Assembly (NCBI RefSeq): GCF_031127875.1 | Contig: NZ_JARXIA010000002.1 | Span: forward strand, 248,001 to 312,000 | DNA length: 64,000 nt | Reading direction: 5' to 3' | Origin: Pelagicoccus sp. SDUM812005 | Lineage (GTDB): Bacteria > Verrucomicrobiota > Verrucomicrobiia > Opitutales > Opitutaceae | In this document: positions 45,560-55,900 of the stretch, piece after piece | How positions within the stretch are numbered: position 1 is the stretch's first letter | Layout of the letters: each line of letters begins with the position of its first letter | Translations under genes and position numbers: made by a program | The notes under the pieces: generated by a model | Database searches by the model: none | Told to the model about the DNA's origin: nothing | The model's input: the letters and a program-made list of their open reading frames with translations, nothing else

Positions 45560-47506
45560 CTATTTGCTTACAGCGAGGAGAGATTCGTCCTCAATTAGCC
45601 ATGTACCATGAACCGGGTGACTCAAACGCCAGACCCCGTCTTCCAAGGAATCAAACGACCAAGCCTGCCCCTCTTCCTCGCAGGTCCCTGCAAAGCTCAA
45701 GACCGCGAGGTCGCGCGTCTCGTTCGCAGCCACTTCCGTTTCGAGCACGGCCGTCGCGTGGTAAGGCGTCTGGATGTGACGCCTCGGGCCGTCCGAGTCG
45801 CTCAGTCGCGCATCGAAGAAGCTCGAGCTGAAGCCACAAACCGATTGCAAGGCAAGCGAACGCTCTCCGTTGCTTGCCGCAGCCCTGGGGAAGGAATTCG
45901 AAAGGTCCGCCTTCTGCTCAGCGGCCACCGGCAACGCGTAGCTTCCGTGCCGCAGCGTCGCGGCATCCTTGGCGATGACGCGATGGACAATCAACTGCCA
46001 GTTGCCCTTCCACCAAACTCTCGTTTCAACCGATACCTGAAACTGCTCCTGCTTACCGCCAAGGCTGTACAAGCAACCCATGCGATCCTCTTCGATCGCG
46101 AAGGGAGCCGTATAGTGGCGGCCGTATACGACCGAGGATCCAAGCTTCTGGGCGGTAAGGCCTCCATCCAATGGATACATCGCTGGATCCTTCGACAAGG
46201 CGAAGCCCCAAGCGCTCTTGTAGCTCAAGCGGCCCCACTTGTGCGGACCGAAACGGGTGTTCGTCGATGCGATTTGCGATCCGGCGTTAATAATCTCAAC
46301 TTCGCCGTCCACTTGGCGAACGATCAAACAAGGCGCCTTGAGCGCGAGGACTCGGGATTCCTTCCCGTCCTCGACCGGAGCAGCTTCCTCGCTCCAAAAC
46401 GCGTCGTCCGGCGAAAGCAAAAGCGGCGAGAAGGCCTTGGCGGCCCAATAGGGCGAACCACCCGTCGAATACACTTCGACCATCGGCAGGAATTCGTCAT
46501 ACCAGCCCAACGACAAGCATCCTTGGCTTTGCTGGATCGGCTTCGACAAGAAAAACTCCAAGCTCCGCTGGCAAAGGCCACGAGCGCGGGAAGGCTCGAG
46601 GGGCGAAGCTCCCAAAGCTTGGGCCAGACCAAACGGAGCGGTCGCATTGAAGCGATAAGCGATAGAGCGACCAAAAGCGGGATGCTCACCGCTCTTGGCG
46701 AAAAAGTTGGGATAATCTTCCAGAAAGCGGCGGGTGCGGGCCTTGAAGCGCTCGCAACGTCCCGTATCCGTTTCCCCATACAGGGCCACCCACCACAAGC
46801 TGTAGTAGTGCCACGCGTAGGCGTTATAAAAATCGAACGCCTGGTTCATGCCGTCCATGTACCATCCCTCGTCGGCGTACATGCCTTCCAGCTCCTCGAA
46901 CCAGCGATTCACCACCCCACGGTAAGCAGCCCGGCGACGGCCTTCGCGCTGCAGGAACTCAAGCACGAAGATGCCAAAGAACATATGGTTGTTCCAATGG
47001 TGCCCATTGCCCACGTCCGACTCGAGCCAGGACAAGATCTGCTCCCGCTCCTCATCGCTTAGCTCGTCCCAAAGCCAATCGCGACTGAGCTCCAAGCCGA
47101 TCACCAGCAACCCCATCTCTACGGAATGCTGATGAAAGTTCGCCGCGTATCCAAAAAACTGATCCGAGTTTGGATCGCTTCCCAGCAACAGGGCTTTGCG
47201 AAACCAGTCCTTCGACTTGCCTAGCAAGGCATCGTCCTTTTCGTCCTTGAAATAGCGAGTGGAACGCTCCCAGTGGCAAAAGAGAACGAACGGGCGAGCC
47301 AAGGCTTCGAGCCGGTCCGCATTCTCATCGTGATCGCTCGCCATCCCTTCGATATCGAGCTGGGACTTGCCCTCCTCCATCAAGGCAGCCAAGGGCTCGA
47401 TCAGGGAACGAGCGTGGTTTTGCCAAGTCCGGTACGACGACGGAACCGAATCCCGCCGAGCGTCTGCACCATCAAAAAAGCGCGGTAACATTTCGATTGT
47501 ATCCAT
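45560..47506 (-). CDS. DUF2264 protein 2 (predicted carbohydrate-active alpha/alpha-barrel)
   Basis: This 648-residue paralogue of the gene at 31395-33284, similar throughout, has identical blocks such as NGHHWNNH, GWYMDG, HPAFGRSIAYRFNATAP and WGRLSYKS. It has an AGGA site just before ATG 47506 and no signal peptide, so the product should be cytoplasmic. It follows the D-2-hydroxyacid dehydrogenase gene in the same order as in operon A, which argues the two proteins act on successive intermediates. Function unknown. Confidence 0.85.
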   Translation of the reverse strand: MDTIEMLPRFFDGADARRDSVPSSYRTWQNHARSLIEPLAALMEEGKSQLDIEGMASDHDENADRLEALARPFVLFCHWERSTRYFKDEKDDALLGKSKDWFRKALLLGSDPNSDQFFGYAANFHQHSVEMGLLVIGLELSRDWLWDELSDEEREQILSWLESDVGNGHHWNNHMFFGIFVLEFLQREGRRRAAYRGVVNRWFEELEGMYADEGWYMDGMNQAFDFYNAYAWHYYSLWWVALYGETDTGRCERFKARTRRFLEDYPNFFAKSGEHPAFGRSIAYRFNATAPFGLAQALGASPLEPSRARGLCQRSLEFFLSKPIQQSQGCLSLGWYDEFLPMVEVYSTGGSPYWAAKAFSPLLLSPDDAFWSEEAAPVEDGKESRVLALKAPCLIVRQVDGEVEIINAGSQIASTNTRFGPHKWGRLSYKSAWGFALSKDPAMYPLDGGLTAQKLGSSVVYGRHYTAPFAIEEDRMGCLYSLGGKQEQFQVSVETRVWWKGNWQLIVHRVIAKDAATLRHGSYALPVAAEQKADLSNSFPRAAASNGERSLALQSVCGFSSSFFDARLSDSDGPRRHIQTPYHATAVLETEVAANETRDLAVLSFAGTCEEEGQAWSFDSLEDGVWRLSHPVHGTWLIEDESLLAVSK

Positions 47507-47522
47507 TTTCCTGTAGATTCGA

Positions 47523-48533
47523 TTAAGTTGAGCGATCGTAGATCTCTAGAGTGATCGGCTGCAGCACCGGCTCGCCGCTTTGGAAGCGACGCAGATTCTC
47601 CAAGCTATGGTCCGCGGCATCGCGACGACGGTCCGTCGACGGCCCGCCCAAATGCGGCAGCAAGACGATGTTGCGGCAGCCGCGGAACGGATGGTCGGCC
47701 GGCAAGGGCTCGACCGTATAGACGTCCAAGCCGACCTGCAATCGACCTTCCTGAGCCACTCGGAACAAAGCATCCTCGTCAACCAAAGCCCCGCGGGCTA
47801 CGTTCACGAAAGCGCCGCCAGCCGGGATGCTGCGCAGCAATTTCTCGTCGACGATCTTTTCGCGCTCGGGCGTGAGGGCCTCGAGCTCGATGACGACGTC
47901 GTTCTCCGCAAAGAGTCGCTCAAGGCTCGTTTCCTGCCGGATGCCGTACTCCTTGAAGACCGACTCCGGCACCCCTTCGGTATAAGTGGAAATCTTATCG
48001 GTAAAGGGCCTTAGCAGCGGCAAGAGAGCTTTGGCCACCGCTCCGAAGCCGTGGATACCAACGCGGCGGTCAAACAGCGACTGCGTCACCGTTTTCACGT
48101 CCTTCCATCCCCCTTGGTCGTGCATCTGATGCGACCAATAGGCAACCCGGCGCATACAGGCCAAGCTTAGCAGCAAGGCGCACTCCGCAACCGTACGGCT
48201 GATCGAAGAGCTCCAATTCGTAACCGTGACTCCCTGCTCGATCAGCTCGCGCGGCACGAGCTTACGGATCGACCCCGGCAGGTAGCAAATGTACTTCAGG
48301 GCTGGAGCGATCTCCGCGCAGGCATTCGCCGGCAACGGTTTCGTTTTCCAACCCGCAACCAAAATCTTCGGGTTCGCTTCCTTCAGAAGCTCAAGCCACG
48401 ACGCGTCCGTAAAGGACTCCGCGTCCACTACGCGACAAGGAGCGATCAACTCGCGCAGACGCTCCAATCGGCCTTCCACGAGGAAGGTCTCGATCTCGAT
48501 CTGCGACAATACTATTAAATTCGTAGACTGCAT
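47523..48533 (-). CDS. D-2-hydroxyacid dehydrogenase 2
   Basis: This 336-residue paralogue of the 33293-34309 gene shares the start (STNLIVLSQIEIETFLVEGRL in part) and the family motifs VNVARGALVDED, EPLPADHPFRGCRN and LLPHLGGPS. The cofactor loop GIHGFGAVAKALL again has Ala in the third position, so this deviation is a shared trait of the pair and not an error. It lies 16 bases before the DUF2264 gene and 10 bases after the PMI-like gene. The product should be a cytoplasmic NAD(P)-linked reductase. Confidence 0.88.
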   Translation of the reverse strand: MQSTNLIVLSQIEIETFLVEGRLERLRELIAPCRVVDAESFTDASWLELLKEANPKILVAGWKTKPLPANACAEIAPALKYICYLPGSIRKLVPRELIEQGVTVTNWSSSISRTVAECALLLSLACMRRVAYWSHQMHDQGGWKDVKTVTQSLFDRRVGIHGFGAVAKALLPLLRPFTDKISTYTEGVPESVFKEYGIRQETSLERLFAENDVVIELEALTPEREKIVDEKLLRSIPAGGAFVNVARGALVDEDALFRVAQEGRLQVGLDVYTVEPLPADHPFRGCRNIVLLPHLGGPSTDRRRDAADHSLENLRRFQSGEPVLQPITLEIYDRST

Positions 48534-48543
48534 TGCAAATTCC

Positions 48544-49620
48544 TCAAATGACAGGACCGGCCAGCTCCAGAAACTCGAGCCCTCCCGTCGTCTTAAATGT
48601 TACCTCACCCGCTTCCGCCGCGATGAATACTCGGTCGTACTGCTTCACCTCGCAAAGCTGCCCGCCTACTTCGATCGTTCCCGATCCCTCAGTGACTACC
48701 AGGATGTAGAATCCCTCCTCGTACTTCGTAACCATTCTTTCGATACGGGTCGAGCGAGCCTCGAAGCAAGGAGTTCGATCCGCACCCACGAGAAGCCTTT
48801 GCACCGATCCGTCCGCAAACTCGTGCAGGACACGCGGCTCGCAAACGAAGTCCGCAGCCTGCTTCGGTTCCAGGTCGAAGACGTTCAGGCAAAAGTCGAG
48901 ACCGCGCCCCATGAAGCGCGAGTCCTCGGGCAGCACGTATCCGCCCCGTTCGAATTCGAATCGCACTACCAAGTCACTGGCTTCCATGAGCTCGACCATC
49001 AAGATCCCTTCGCCCAAAGCATGAGGACAGCCGCCGGGTATCAGGAAAACGTCCCCGACCTTAACGGGTATTTTGTCGAAGCACGACTCCAGGGCCGCGA
49101 TGTCCTGCGTCTCTATCCAGCGCTTCAGCTGCTCGCGGCTGGGAGGACGCTGGAACCCTGCATAGATGTAAGGATCCTTGATTTCCTCGCGAATGGCCAA
49201 GATCACGTACGCCTCCGTCTTCCCTTTGTTGACGCCCAAGTGCTTGGCGGAAAAGTCCGCCGTGGGATGAACCTGGAAGTGCAGGCGGATCGCCGAATCC
49301 AAGTACTTCGCCAAGATGCGCATATCCGTTCCGAAACGCTCCACGTGCTCCTTGCCCAGGTAAAACTCCGGCTCCTTCGCTACCAGGTCGCTAAACGGAA
49401 CCAGCTTGCCTTCCTCGTTATGCACCTTCGCCAAACCTTCGTCCGGATCGCTCTCCACTGGATTGTTGGCCCGCGTGAGCGAAGCGATCCAATCCTCCGG
49501 ATAATGGCTATCGGCCGGAGCCGGCTTGCCTTCGATTCGGTCCAAGGTGCACCCGCCCAAATAGCTGCGCCACACTCGGTTTGCCTGCAAAGGCAAGAGA
49601 CTCTTTCGCGTTAGCATCAT
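48544..49620 (-). CDS. Class I mannose-6-phosphate isomerase-like protein
   Basis: This 358-residue cupin-fold protein has zinc ligands that can be traced: Gln/His in LHFQVHPTADFS, Glu in KTEAYVIL and His in PGGCPHALGEG. The C-terminal beta domain ends ITLELAGPVI-like, as in ManA/YvyI-type isomerases. It would interconvert an aldose and ketose, perhaps a mannose-6-phosphate analogue or a sugar acid. It is present only in operon B. ATG 49620 overlaps the SSS 2 stop codon (ATGA), so the two are translationally coupled. Confidence 0.85.
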   Translation of the reverse strand: MMLTRKSLLPLQANRVWRSYLGGCTLDRIEGKPAPADSHYPEDWIASLTRANNPVESDPDEGLAKVHNEEGKLVPFSDLVAKEPEFYLGKEHVERFGTDMRILAKYLDSAIRLHFQVHPTADFSAKHLGVNKGKTEAYVILAIREEIKDPYIYAGFQRPPSREQLKRWIETQDIAALESCFDKIPVKVGDVFLIPGGCPHALGEGILMVELMEASDLVVRFEFERGGYVLPEDSRFMGRGLDFCLNVFDLEPKQAADFVCEPRVLHEFADGSVQRLLVGADRTPCFEARSTRIERMVTKYEEGFYILVVTEGSGTIEVGGQLCEVKQYDRVFIAAEAGEVTFKTTGGLEFLELAGPVI

Positions 49621-51374
49621 GCTTTCGCCTTTCCTTTTCCGGTCTGCATCAATGCGTATCCAATTCCCAACAACACCAGTCCACAGAACATGAAGGCAAA
49701 GCGTCCCAGCATCGGGTTAGGGATCGCGGCCAGAAGGAAAACGAAACCGCCGTAGATCATGGAGAGGATACCCAAAGCCTTGCCCTGGGAAGAGTCGCGC
49801 TCTTCAGACCCCGTCTCGCTCGATTCCACCGGAGTGTGCAAATCCTCGAAGAAGCGGTCGACCTCCTCCTTGCGCTCCTCGCTCTGGTCCTTGTAGAAGA
49901 TGGACGACCCCAAGTACACGGCCGAACCGACGGTAAGGTTGATCACCACGCCGAGGATCAAAGACAGATCGCTCGCTTCGCGCCCCGAGAACGAGGTTTC
50001 CAAACCGAGGAAGCTCTGCACCCAATCCGGAGTCATCCAGGTCTTGATCACGAAGGAAACGCAAAGCCCCACTACGATCGTCACCCAGCTCGCCCAGTCC
50101 GGCACTCGCTTCACGAGGATACCCCAGATCAAGGGGACCTGCATCGGAATGGCGACCAGCGCCCCGAACTGCAGCATCAAGTCGAACAAGCCGATATCCT
50201 TAAGCTGGCTGAACTGGATACCGGCCATGATGATACACAGACCAAAGACCACGGTGGCGATCTTGCCTACCAAAAGCAGTTCCTTCTCGTCCGCCTTCGG
50301 GCGAATCAACGGCAAGTAGAAATTGCGCACGAAGATACCGGCATTGCGATTCAAGCCGCTATCCATCGACGACATCGTCGCCGCAAAGATCCCCGACATG
50401 AGCAGGCCGAGCATGCCAGCCGGCAAGGTCATGATACAGATCGCCACATAGCTGGCTTCCTGGGGGTTCGTAAGCTGCGGAAACATTTCCCCAAGATCTG
50501 GATACAAAATCGCCGAAGCCATGGGAGGCACGAACCAAACGACCGGCCCGATCACGAAAAGAGCCGAGGCCAGCAAGGCCCCCTTGCGGGCCTCCTTGGT
50601 ATCGCGAGCGCAGAGATAGCGGGACGCGTCCATCAAGTTGTTCGTCGAAGCGAACTGCTTGAGCAAGATCACCACCACCCAAATCCAAATCAAGGTAGAG
50701 TAATTCGTGTCGCCGCCAAAAAAGCGGTCCGCCGGGAAGCGCTCCACCAACTCGCTCACCCCGCCCACTTCCCTCAGGGCGAAAAACGCAGCGACCACGC
50801 TGATCGGCATCAAAACCAAGACCTGCATGAAGTCCGACGCGACGACCGCCCAGCTCCCCCCTGTCACAGAGAGAATGAGCACTACCAAGCCCGTAACTAG
50901 AACGGTCGTCTTGATGTCGAACCCAAAGACGGCGCTGAAAAACACGCCGAGTCCATTCAACCAAATTCCTGCGTAAAGCGTCCCGATGGGAAGCTGCAGC
51001 CAAGTGAAAACCTGCTCCGCGGTCTTGCCGAAGCGAATCCGCATCGCCTCCACCGCCGTGACGACTCGGGTCTGCCGGCACTTCGCCGCGAAATACCAGT
51101 AGTTCGCCAGAAAGCCGACCGCATTGCCGAAAAAGATGACCAGCACCAAAAGCCCGTCGCTGTAGGCCTTGCTCGCCGCACCGGTGAAGGTCCAGGCGCT
51201 GAACTGCACCATGAAAGCGCTGCTGCCCGCCATCCACCAGGACATCTGCCCTCCGCCACGGAAAAAGTCGCTCGTGTTTCCGATAAACTTACGAAAGAGC
51301 AAGCCTATCGCCAACATGAACAAGAAATAAAAGGCGACGACGCCGTAATCGAAATTCGTGAGGGTAATATCCAT
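49617..51374 (-). CDS. Sodium:solute symporter (SSS family) 2
   Basis: This is a 585-residue inner-membrane transporter, near-duplicate of the gene at 34331-36088: the first 100 residues and the MSGIFAATMSSMDSGLNRNAG region are almost identical, differences being scattered conservative changes. It is the first gene of operon B and lies 85 bases downstream of a candidate sigma70 promoter. It probably imports an oligosaccharide or uronate. Having two near-identical transporters argues for recent duplication. Confidence 0.93.
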   Translation of the reverse strand: MDITLTNFDYGVVAFYFLFMLAIGLLFRKFIGNTSDFFRGGGQMSWWMAGSSAFMVQFSAWTFTGAASKAYSDGLLVLVIFFGNAVGFLANYWYFAAKCRQTRVVTAVEAMRIRFGKTAEQVFTWLQLPIGTLYAGIWLNGLGVFFSAVFGFDIKTTVLVTGLVVLILSVTGGSWAVVASDFMQVLVLMPISVVAAFFALREVGGVSELVERFPADRFFGGDTNYSTLIWIWVVVILLKQFASTNNLMDASRYLCARDTKEARKGALLASALFVIGPVVWFVPPMASAILYPDLGEMFPQLTNPQEASYVAICIMTLPAGMLGLLMSGIFAATMSSMDSGLNRNAGIFVRNFYLPLIRPKADEKELLLVGKIATVVFGLCIIMAGIQFSQLKDIGLFDLMLQFGALVAIPMQVPLIWGILVKRVPDWASWVTIVVGLCVSFVIKTWMTPDWVQSFLGLETSFSGREASDLSLILGVVINLTVGSAVYLGSSIFYKDQSEERKEEVDRFFEDLHTPVESSETGSEERDSSQGKALGILSMIYGGFVFLLAAIPNPMLGRFAFMFCGLVLLGIGYALMQTGKGKAKA

Positions 51375-51459
51375 AAGGCTGATAAGTTAAGAGTTCTCGC
51401 GCCGCCCGAAGGGGGAACAGTCTAGCGCGAGAAACGGGGTTTCGCTTAAAACAAGTGAA

Positions 51460-51489
51460 CTTATAATTATAAGCCTTTATCAGAGTCAA
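51460..51489 (-). promoter_or_regulatory. Candidate sigma70 promoter of operon B with overlapping palindrome
   Basis: On the minus strand TTGACT (51484-51489) and TATAAG (51460-51465) are separated by 18 bases. The -10 region is contained in the perfect 14-bp palindrome CTTATAATTATAAG (51460-51473). A LacI repressor bound there would block the promoter, which is the classical repression geometry. The assignment is by eye. Confidence 0.55.
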
Positions 51490-51601
51490 CTCATTAAGTA
51501 AGTAACAACGAATAAGGAAGGCGCCGCTGCCTTGAATTGCGGCTTCCAATCCACTGATTCTGATATATATAAAGAGAAAACTGATAAATTCAGCCTTCCT
51601 T

Positions 51602-52651
51602 ATGACCCAACCGAAGAAACGACGCATTTCCCAAGCCCAGATCGCCAAAGAGATCGGCTGCTCCCAAGCCCTCGTGTCCATGGCCCTCAACGGCCACACC
51701 AAGGGAATCTCCGAAAAGACCTACAACGCGATCCGCGAGCTAGCCGCCCAGCAGGGCTACGCCCCCAAGGGCATGAAAATCGAGGCCAACCTCAGCGAAC
51801 TGCAGCAGCGCACCATCGGCTACATCCTGCGTTCCCCCCTCAAGCTCGCCAACAAGAGCAACTTCTTCAGCCACATCCACCAAGGCCTCCACGAGCACCT
51901 GCTCGAACACAAGCTCAAGACCGTCTACCTCGGCTCCGAGGACGACATCAACCAGTCCGAAAGCAGTTTCGCGTCCCACTTCTCCGACTCCGTACGCGGC
52001 ATCGCCATCATGGGCGAAGTCGATCCCGGCTTCCTCGCCAAAGTGCTGGAGACCGGACGGCCGCTCGTCTACATTTCGGCCCGCGCCTCCGGCCAGTGCC
52101 ACTCCGTGCTTTCCAACGAGCACGAATCCGGCGAACTGCTCGTCAAGCACCTCTACGACCTCGGCCACCGGCAATTCGCCTGGCTCGGCGGCGGCCGCCC
52201 CCGTGGACGCCACGACGATCGACTCAACTCCGTCGAAGCCGCCCTTTCCAAACGGGGGCTCAGCCTAAGCGAGGCAGCCAAAGTAACGCTCGACGGAGCC
52301 GACCGCAACGAGGGCTACCTCGCCGCCAAGCAGATACTCGAGCAGACAGGAGAACGGCCCACCGCCTGGATCTGCCTCAACGCCCTCATGGCCCGAGGCG
52401 CCATCAACCTCCTCCTGCAGCATCAGGTGGAAATCGGAAAATCCGTCAGCATCGCCGCCTTCGACATGACCCGAATTTGCGAAGAAGAGCACCCCACCCT
52501 CACCTCTGCCGGAGCCGACCCCGAAGCGATGGGACGCGAGGCGGGACGCATCTTGACGCAATCCATCGAAGCGGATTCCGCCGGCCTGACCGACGTAACT
52601 CTGCCCGCCCACCTCAAGGTGCGCGAATCGACCGGCCCCGCCCCCCAGTAG
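51602..52651 (+). CDS. LacI-family transcriptional regulator 2
   Basis: This 349-residue regulator is paralogous to LacI 1 (start KKRRISQAQIAKEIGCSQALVS in part; sensor domain ILRSPLKLANKSNFFSHIHQG in part). The sensor domain ends with FDMTRICEEEHPTLTSAGADPEAMG, the same signature as LacI 1. It is divergent from SSS 2, so it most likely controls operon B and itself. The recognition helix differs slightly from LacI 1, so the operators may differ. Confidence 0.92.
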   Translation: MTQPKKRRISQAQIAKEIGCSQALVSMALNGHTKGISEKTYNAIRELAAQQGYAPKGMKIEANLSELQQRTIGYILRSPLKLANKSNFFSHIHQGLHEHLLEHKLKTVYLGSEDDINQSESSFASHFSDSVRGIAIMGEVDPGFLAKVLETGRPLVYISARASGQCHSVLSNEHESGELLVKHLYDLGHRQFAWLGGGRPRGRHDDRLNSVEAALSKRGLSLSEAAKVTLDGADRNEGYLAAKQILEQTGERPTAWICLNALMARGAINLLLQHQVEIGKSVSIAAFDMTRICEEEHPTLTSAGADPEAMGREAGRILTQSIEADSAGLTDVTLPAHLKVRESTGPAPQ

Positions 52652-52938
52652 GGCGACCGATTGGGGCATCGCCCAATCGTCCGTTCGAAGGATTCCCTTT
52701 CACTGGCCCGTCCCTCCAAGAAAGGCCATCCGCTCTGCTGCGAAAACGCTCGCCAAGCCGACCGGATAAAACCGGAGCTTCGCCCTGCGTTTCCCAATCA
52801 GCCGGTATTTGATATCCCGATACCTGCAAGGAATGCGGCTCCCGTGATTTCACGGATACAATAAAAAAAACGCGTAGTCCTTTCGGACTACGCGTTCGTA
52901 GTTAAAACTCAGATACTGTCTTAAAAGGCGGGGGGGGG
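52652..52938. other. Intergenic region after LacI 2
   Basis: This holds a hairpin (CGATTGGG/CCCAATCG, 52658-52679) just after the LacI 2 stop, the terminator of TonB receptor 2, and a run of nine G (52930-52938) directly after the receptor stop codon. No gene is seen. Confidence 0.6.
52863..52896 (-). terminator. Intrinsic terminator of TonB receptor 2
   Basis: A perfect 12-bp inverted repeat (AACGCGTAGTCC 52869-52880, GGACTACGCGTT 52885-52896) with a 4-base loop is followed on the minus strand by eight Ts. It lies about 45 bases downstream of the receptor stop codon. Confidence 0.9.
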
Positions 52939-55900
52939 CTAGAACTTGCCCTTTACGCCCAAGGCCCACTGTACGCCGAACTCTTCGATACGCTCAGGAA
53001 CCACGATGCTACGGTCAGCATTAGCAACGAACTGCTTCTGCTCCTTGTTGAAGATATTGCGGCCGCTCACGAAGATCTTAGTCTTCTTGTTGATGCTGTA
53101 GTCAATATTCAGGTCGACCTGCTCGAGGCGATCGCGGTAGAGCTGGAAGTTCTCCACGAAATCACCATTCGAATCGTAGGTTCTCATGTCCGAGAAACCT
53201 CCGACGAGCTGCTCGCCCTTGCTGTTGAACTTCAACTGGATCTTCAGCGGCTTGCGGTCGTAGGTGAGGCCGAGGTTGTAGCTCTCTTCCACCATGTCTT
53301 CCAACTCGTGGATCACGGAGCCGTTAACATTGCGCTTCACGTCGATGAAGGTCGCATTGGCCAATAGGCTGAAGCTGCTCAGCCAATCAGGCATTCCAGC
53401 TCCCTTGAGAGAACGGAAGTAGCTGAACTCCATACCATCGATGGTCGCTTCGCCACCGTTAACCTGAGTCTCGAATCGATATTCAGGAGTGTCAGCCAAG
53501 AAGCTTGGCAGATCGAAGGCAGCGAACTCCGCATCGCTCAGCTGGTTCAAGATACCATTGTAGCTTACGATGTAGTTGGAGATTTCCTTGCGGAACAAAC
53601 CAGCCGAGATGGAACCGCCCGATTGTGGGTAGTACTCGAAGGTTAGATCGTAGTTGTCGGCATCTTGAGGACGCAAGCCGGTGTTATTGAATTCCACGAC
53701 ACCATCGGACTCCATTTCATCTTCCGCAGGACGATCGATTTCGAACTGTGGAATGATAGAGCTAAAATCCTGACGTCCAATTGTGTTCGCATAAGCGAGA
53801 CGCATCAAGAAATGCTCGTTGAAGTCATAAACAGCGTGGAGGCTTGGGTAGAAGTCATCGTAGCTAGTGCTAGATACCTTACGCTGGCTCCACTGAGCCA
53901 TGAGGCGTTCCGTTTCATCGGCGATCCCTTCCCCGAGGCTTTCATCGAAGTAACCACCTTCGCCGGTCATATCGGTCTTCTCGTAGCGTACGCCACCAGT
54001 AAGCTTCAGCTTGGAATCCATGAAGTTCAACTGACCCATCATGTACGCGGCAGAGATCTTCTCTTCAGCCGTGTAGCGCTGGTTCGCGAGCTCAACGATG
54101 TTTTCAGTCGTGCGGCTACCCCATTCGAAGTTGTCCTGGTTCGCTGCGTAGTAATCGTAGATATCCTCGTAGTCAGGCCATTGGATAATGCCAGGGCCGA
54201 TATAGAGAGCGTCTTGCCCAGAATAGATCTGCTCCGCAGGCAATCCAGTATCGTCGTATGTCGAATTTACGTGACGCAGACGAGTACGGTTGCGGTTGGC
54301 GTGACGCTCTTGCTTCTGCTGGCGAACACCCATCTTGAAGTAACCTGTGTTTTCGCCAACACGGATGTTGCGCTTCATGTCGAAGTTGAACCCGGTGAAA
54401 TCGTCCTGAGCGTCTTGCTCGCGGGTCTGCACCTCGTCCAAGTCAAAAGTCGATAGGCTCGCGACACCATAGGTCGGGTCGACGTTACCGCTAGAATCAT
54501 AGAGCGTCAAAGTAGGCGTATATTGAACTACGCCATTATAAGGATCGCCAACGTTACTGAACTCAAAGCGTCCGGTGTAATCGTCGTCACCGATGACCGC
54601 CATGATCATACCTTGGGAAAAGTCGTCGTAGAAGTTAGTCGCGGTAGAGGAGAATGCTCCCGCTTCGTAAGTCCACACGTCGCCGTAGTGCTTGATCTTG
54701 AAATCGCCGTGCCATGTGTCGCCGTACTTGTTTCTCCAGGAACCGCCGAGGTCGATGTCGCCGCGGCCTACGTCGCCGAGCATATAAGTCGGAGAGATAA
54801 CGGAGTCCGGATCATTGCCATCGCTATCAGTTGTCGAGGTGATATTAGTATCCCAAGTGATATTGCGATTACGGAATTCCGAAGAGTAATCGTTGAACTG
54901 CAAGCTGCCGGAAATGACAGTGTTCTCGCCCCACTTATAGTCGGACTTGATGTGATAGGATTCGCGGTGAGTGTACTTAGGACCATCCTGAATGTAGTAG
55001 CGGCGCAGCATTGGGGTACCGATGCCGTCGCCTGAATTATCCGTTACCCAACGGGTACGAACGCGATGCTGCTCGTTGAACTGATTGGAGTTCGTGTAGT
55101 TGAATATAACGCCCAACGTTCCGTCCTTGAAGACGTCCGCATAAGTCAGGTCAAAACCTGGCTTGATCTTATGGCTGTTGAAGTCGCCGTGACCTGGAGT
55201 GGATCCCAGGTCCAAATCTTCGCTGTTGCCGCTGAAGTATACACGATACTTGATCTCGCGACCGTCACGCTCGAAGGCGCTCTTGCTCACGAGGTTTACC
55301 GCGCCACCCAGCGAATCCGCCGCGATGTCCGGAGTGGGAACCTTAGCGACTTCCACGCGTTCGATATTATTGATGGAAAGCTGCTCGAGCTCGAAATCGC
55401 GAGCCTTGGCGCCGGACGCGGCGCTCGCCATGCGATTGCCGTCCACCGTCACCGGCGTGAAATTGTCCGCCATGCCACGAACCGTGATCGTACGAGCATC
55501 CGCCGCGACATAGTTGATGTTCACGCCAGGCAACATCTTAACGAACTCGCCCACGTTACCTTCCGTCACGTCGCCAAAGGCGCCGGAGTCGACCACGTTG
55601 ACGTTGTAGTCGGACACGCGCTGCTGGTTGATCGCTCGGCTGTAGGCGTCGACTTCGTTCTTCACCTCGAATGCCGCCAACTCGAAGACTTCTTCGTCGT
55701 CGTCGAAAGTATTGCGGCTTTTCAGCTCTATCGTCGCCGGCGTTACGCTCTGCCCTGCCTGCACGTCTACCATAATAGTGCGAGCGAAGTAACCCAAGTG
55801 CTCGATGTCCAAGGACACCGTGCCAGGGGCAACGCCTGTCAGGCGGTAGGTTCCGTCCGGGCCAGTCCGAGTGGAGTTGCCCGTATCCGAAACGCTAACG

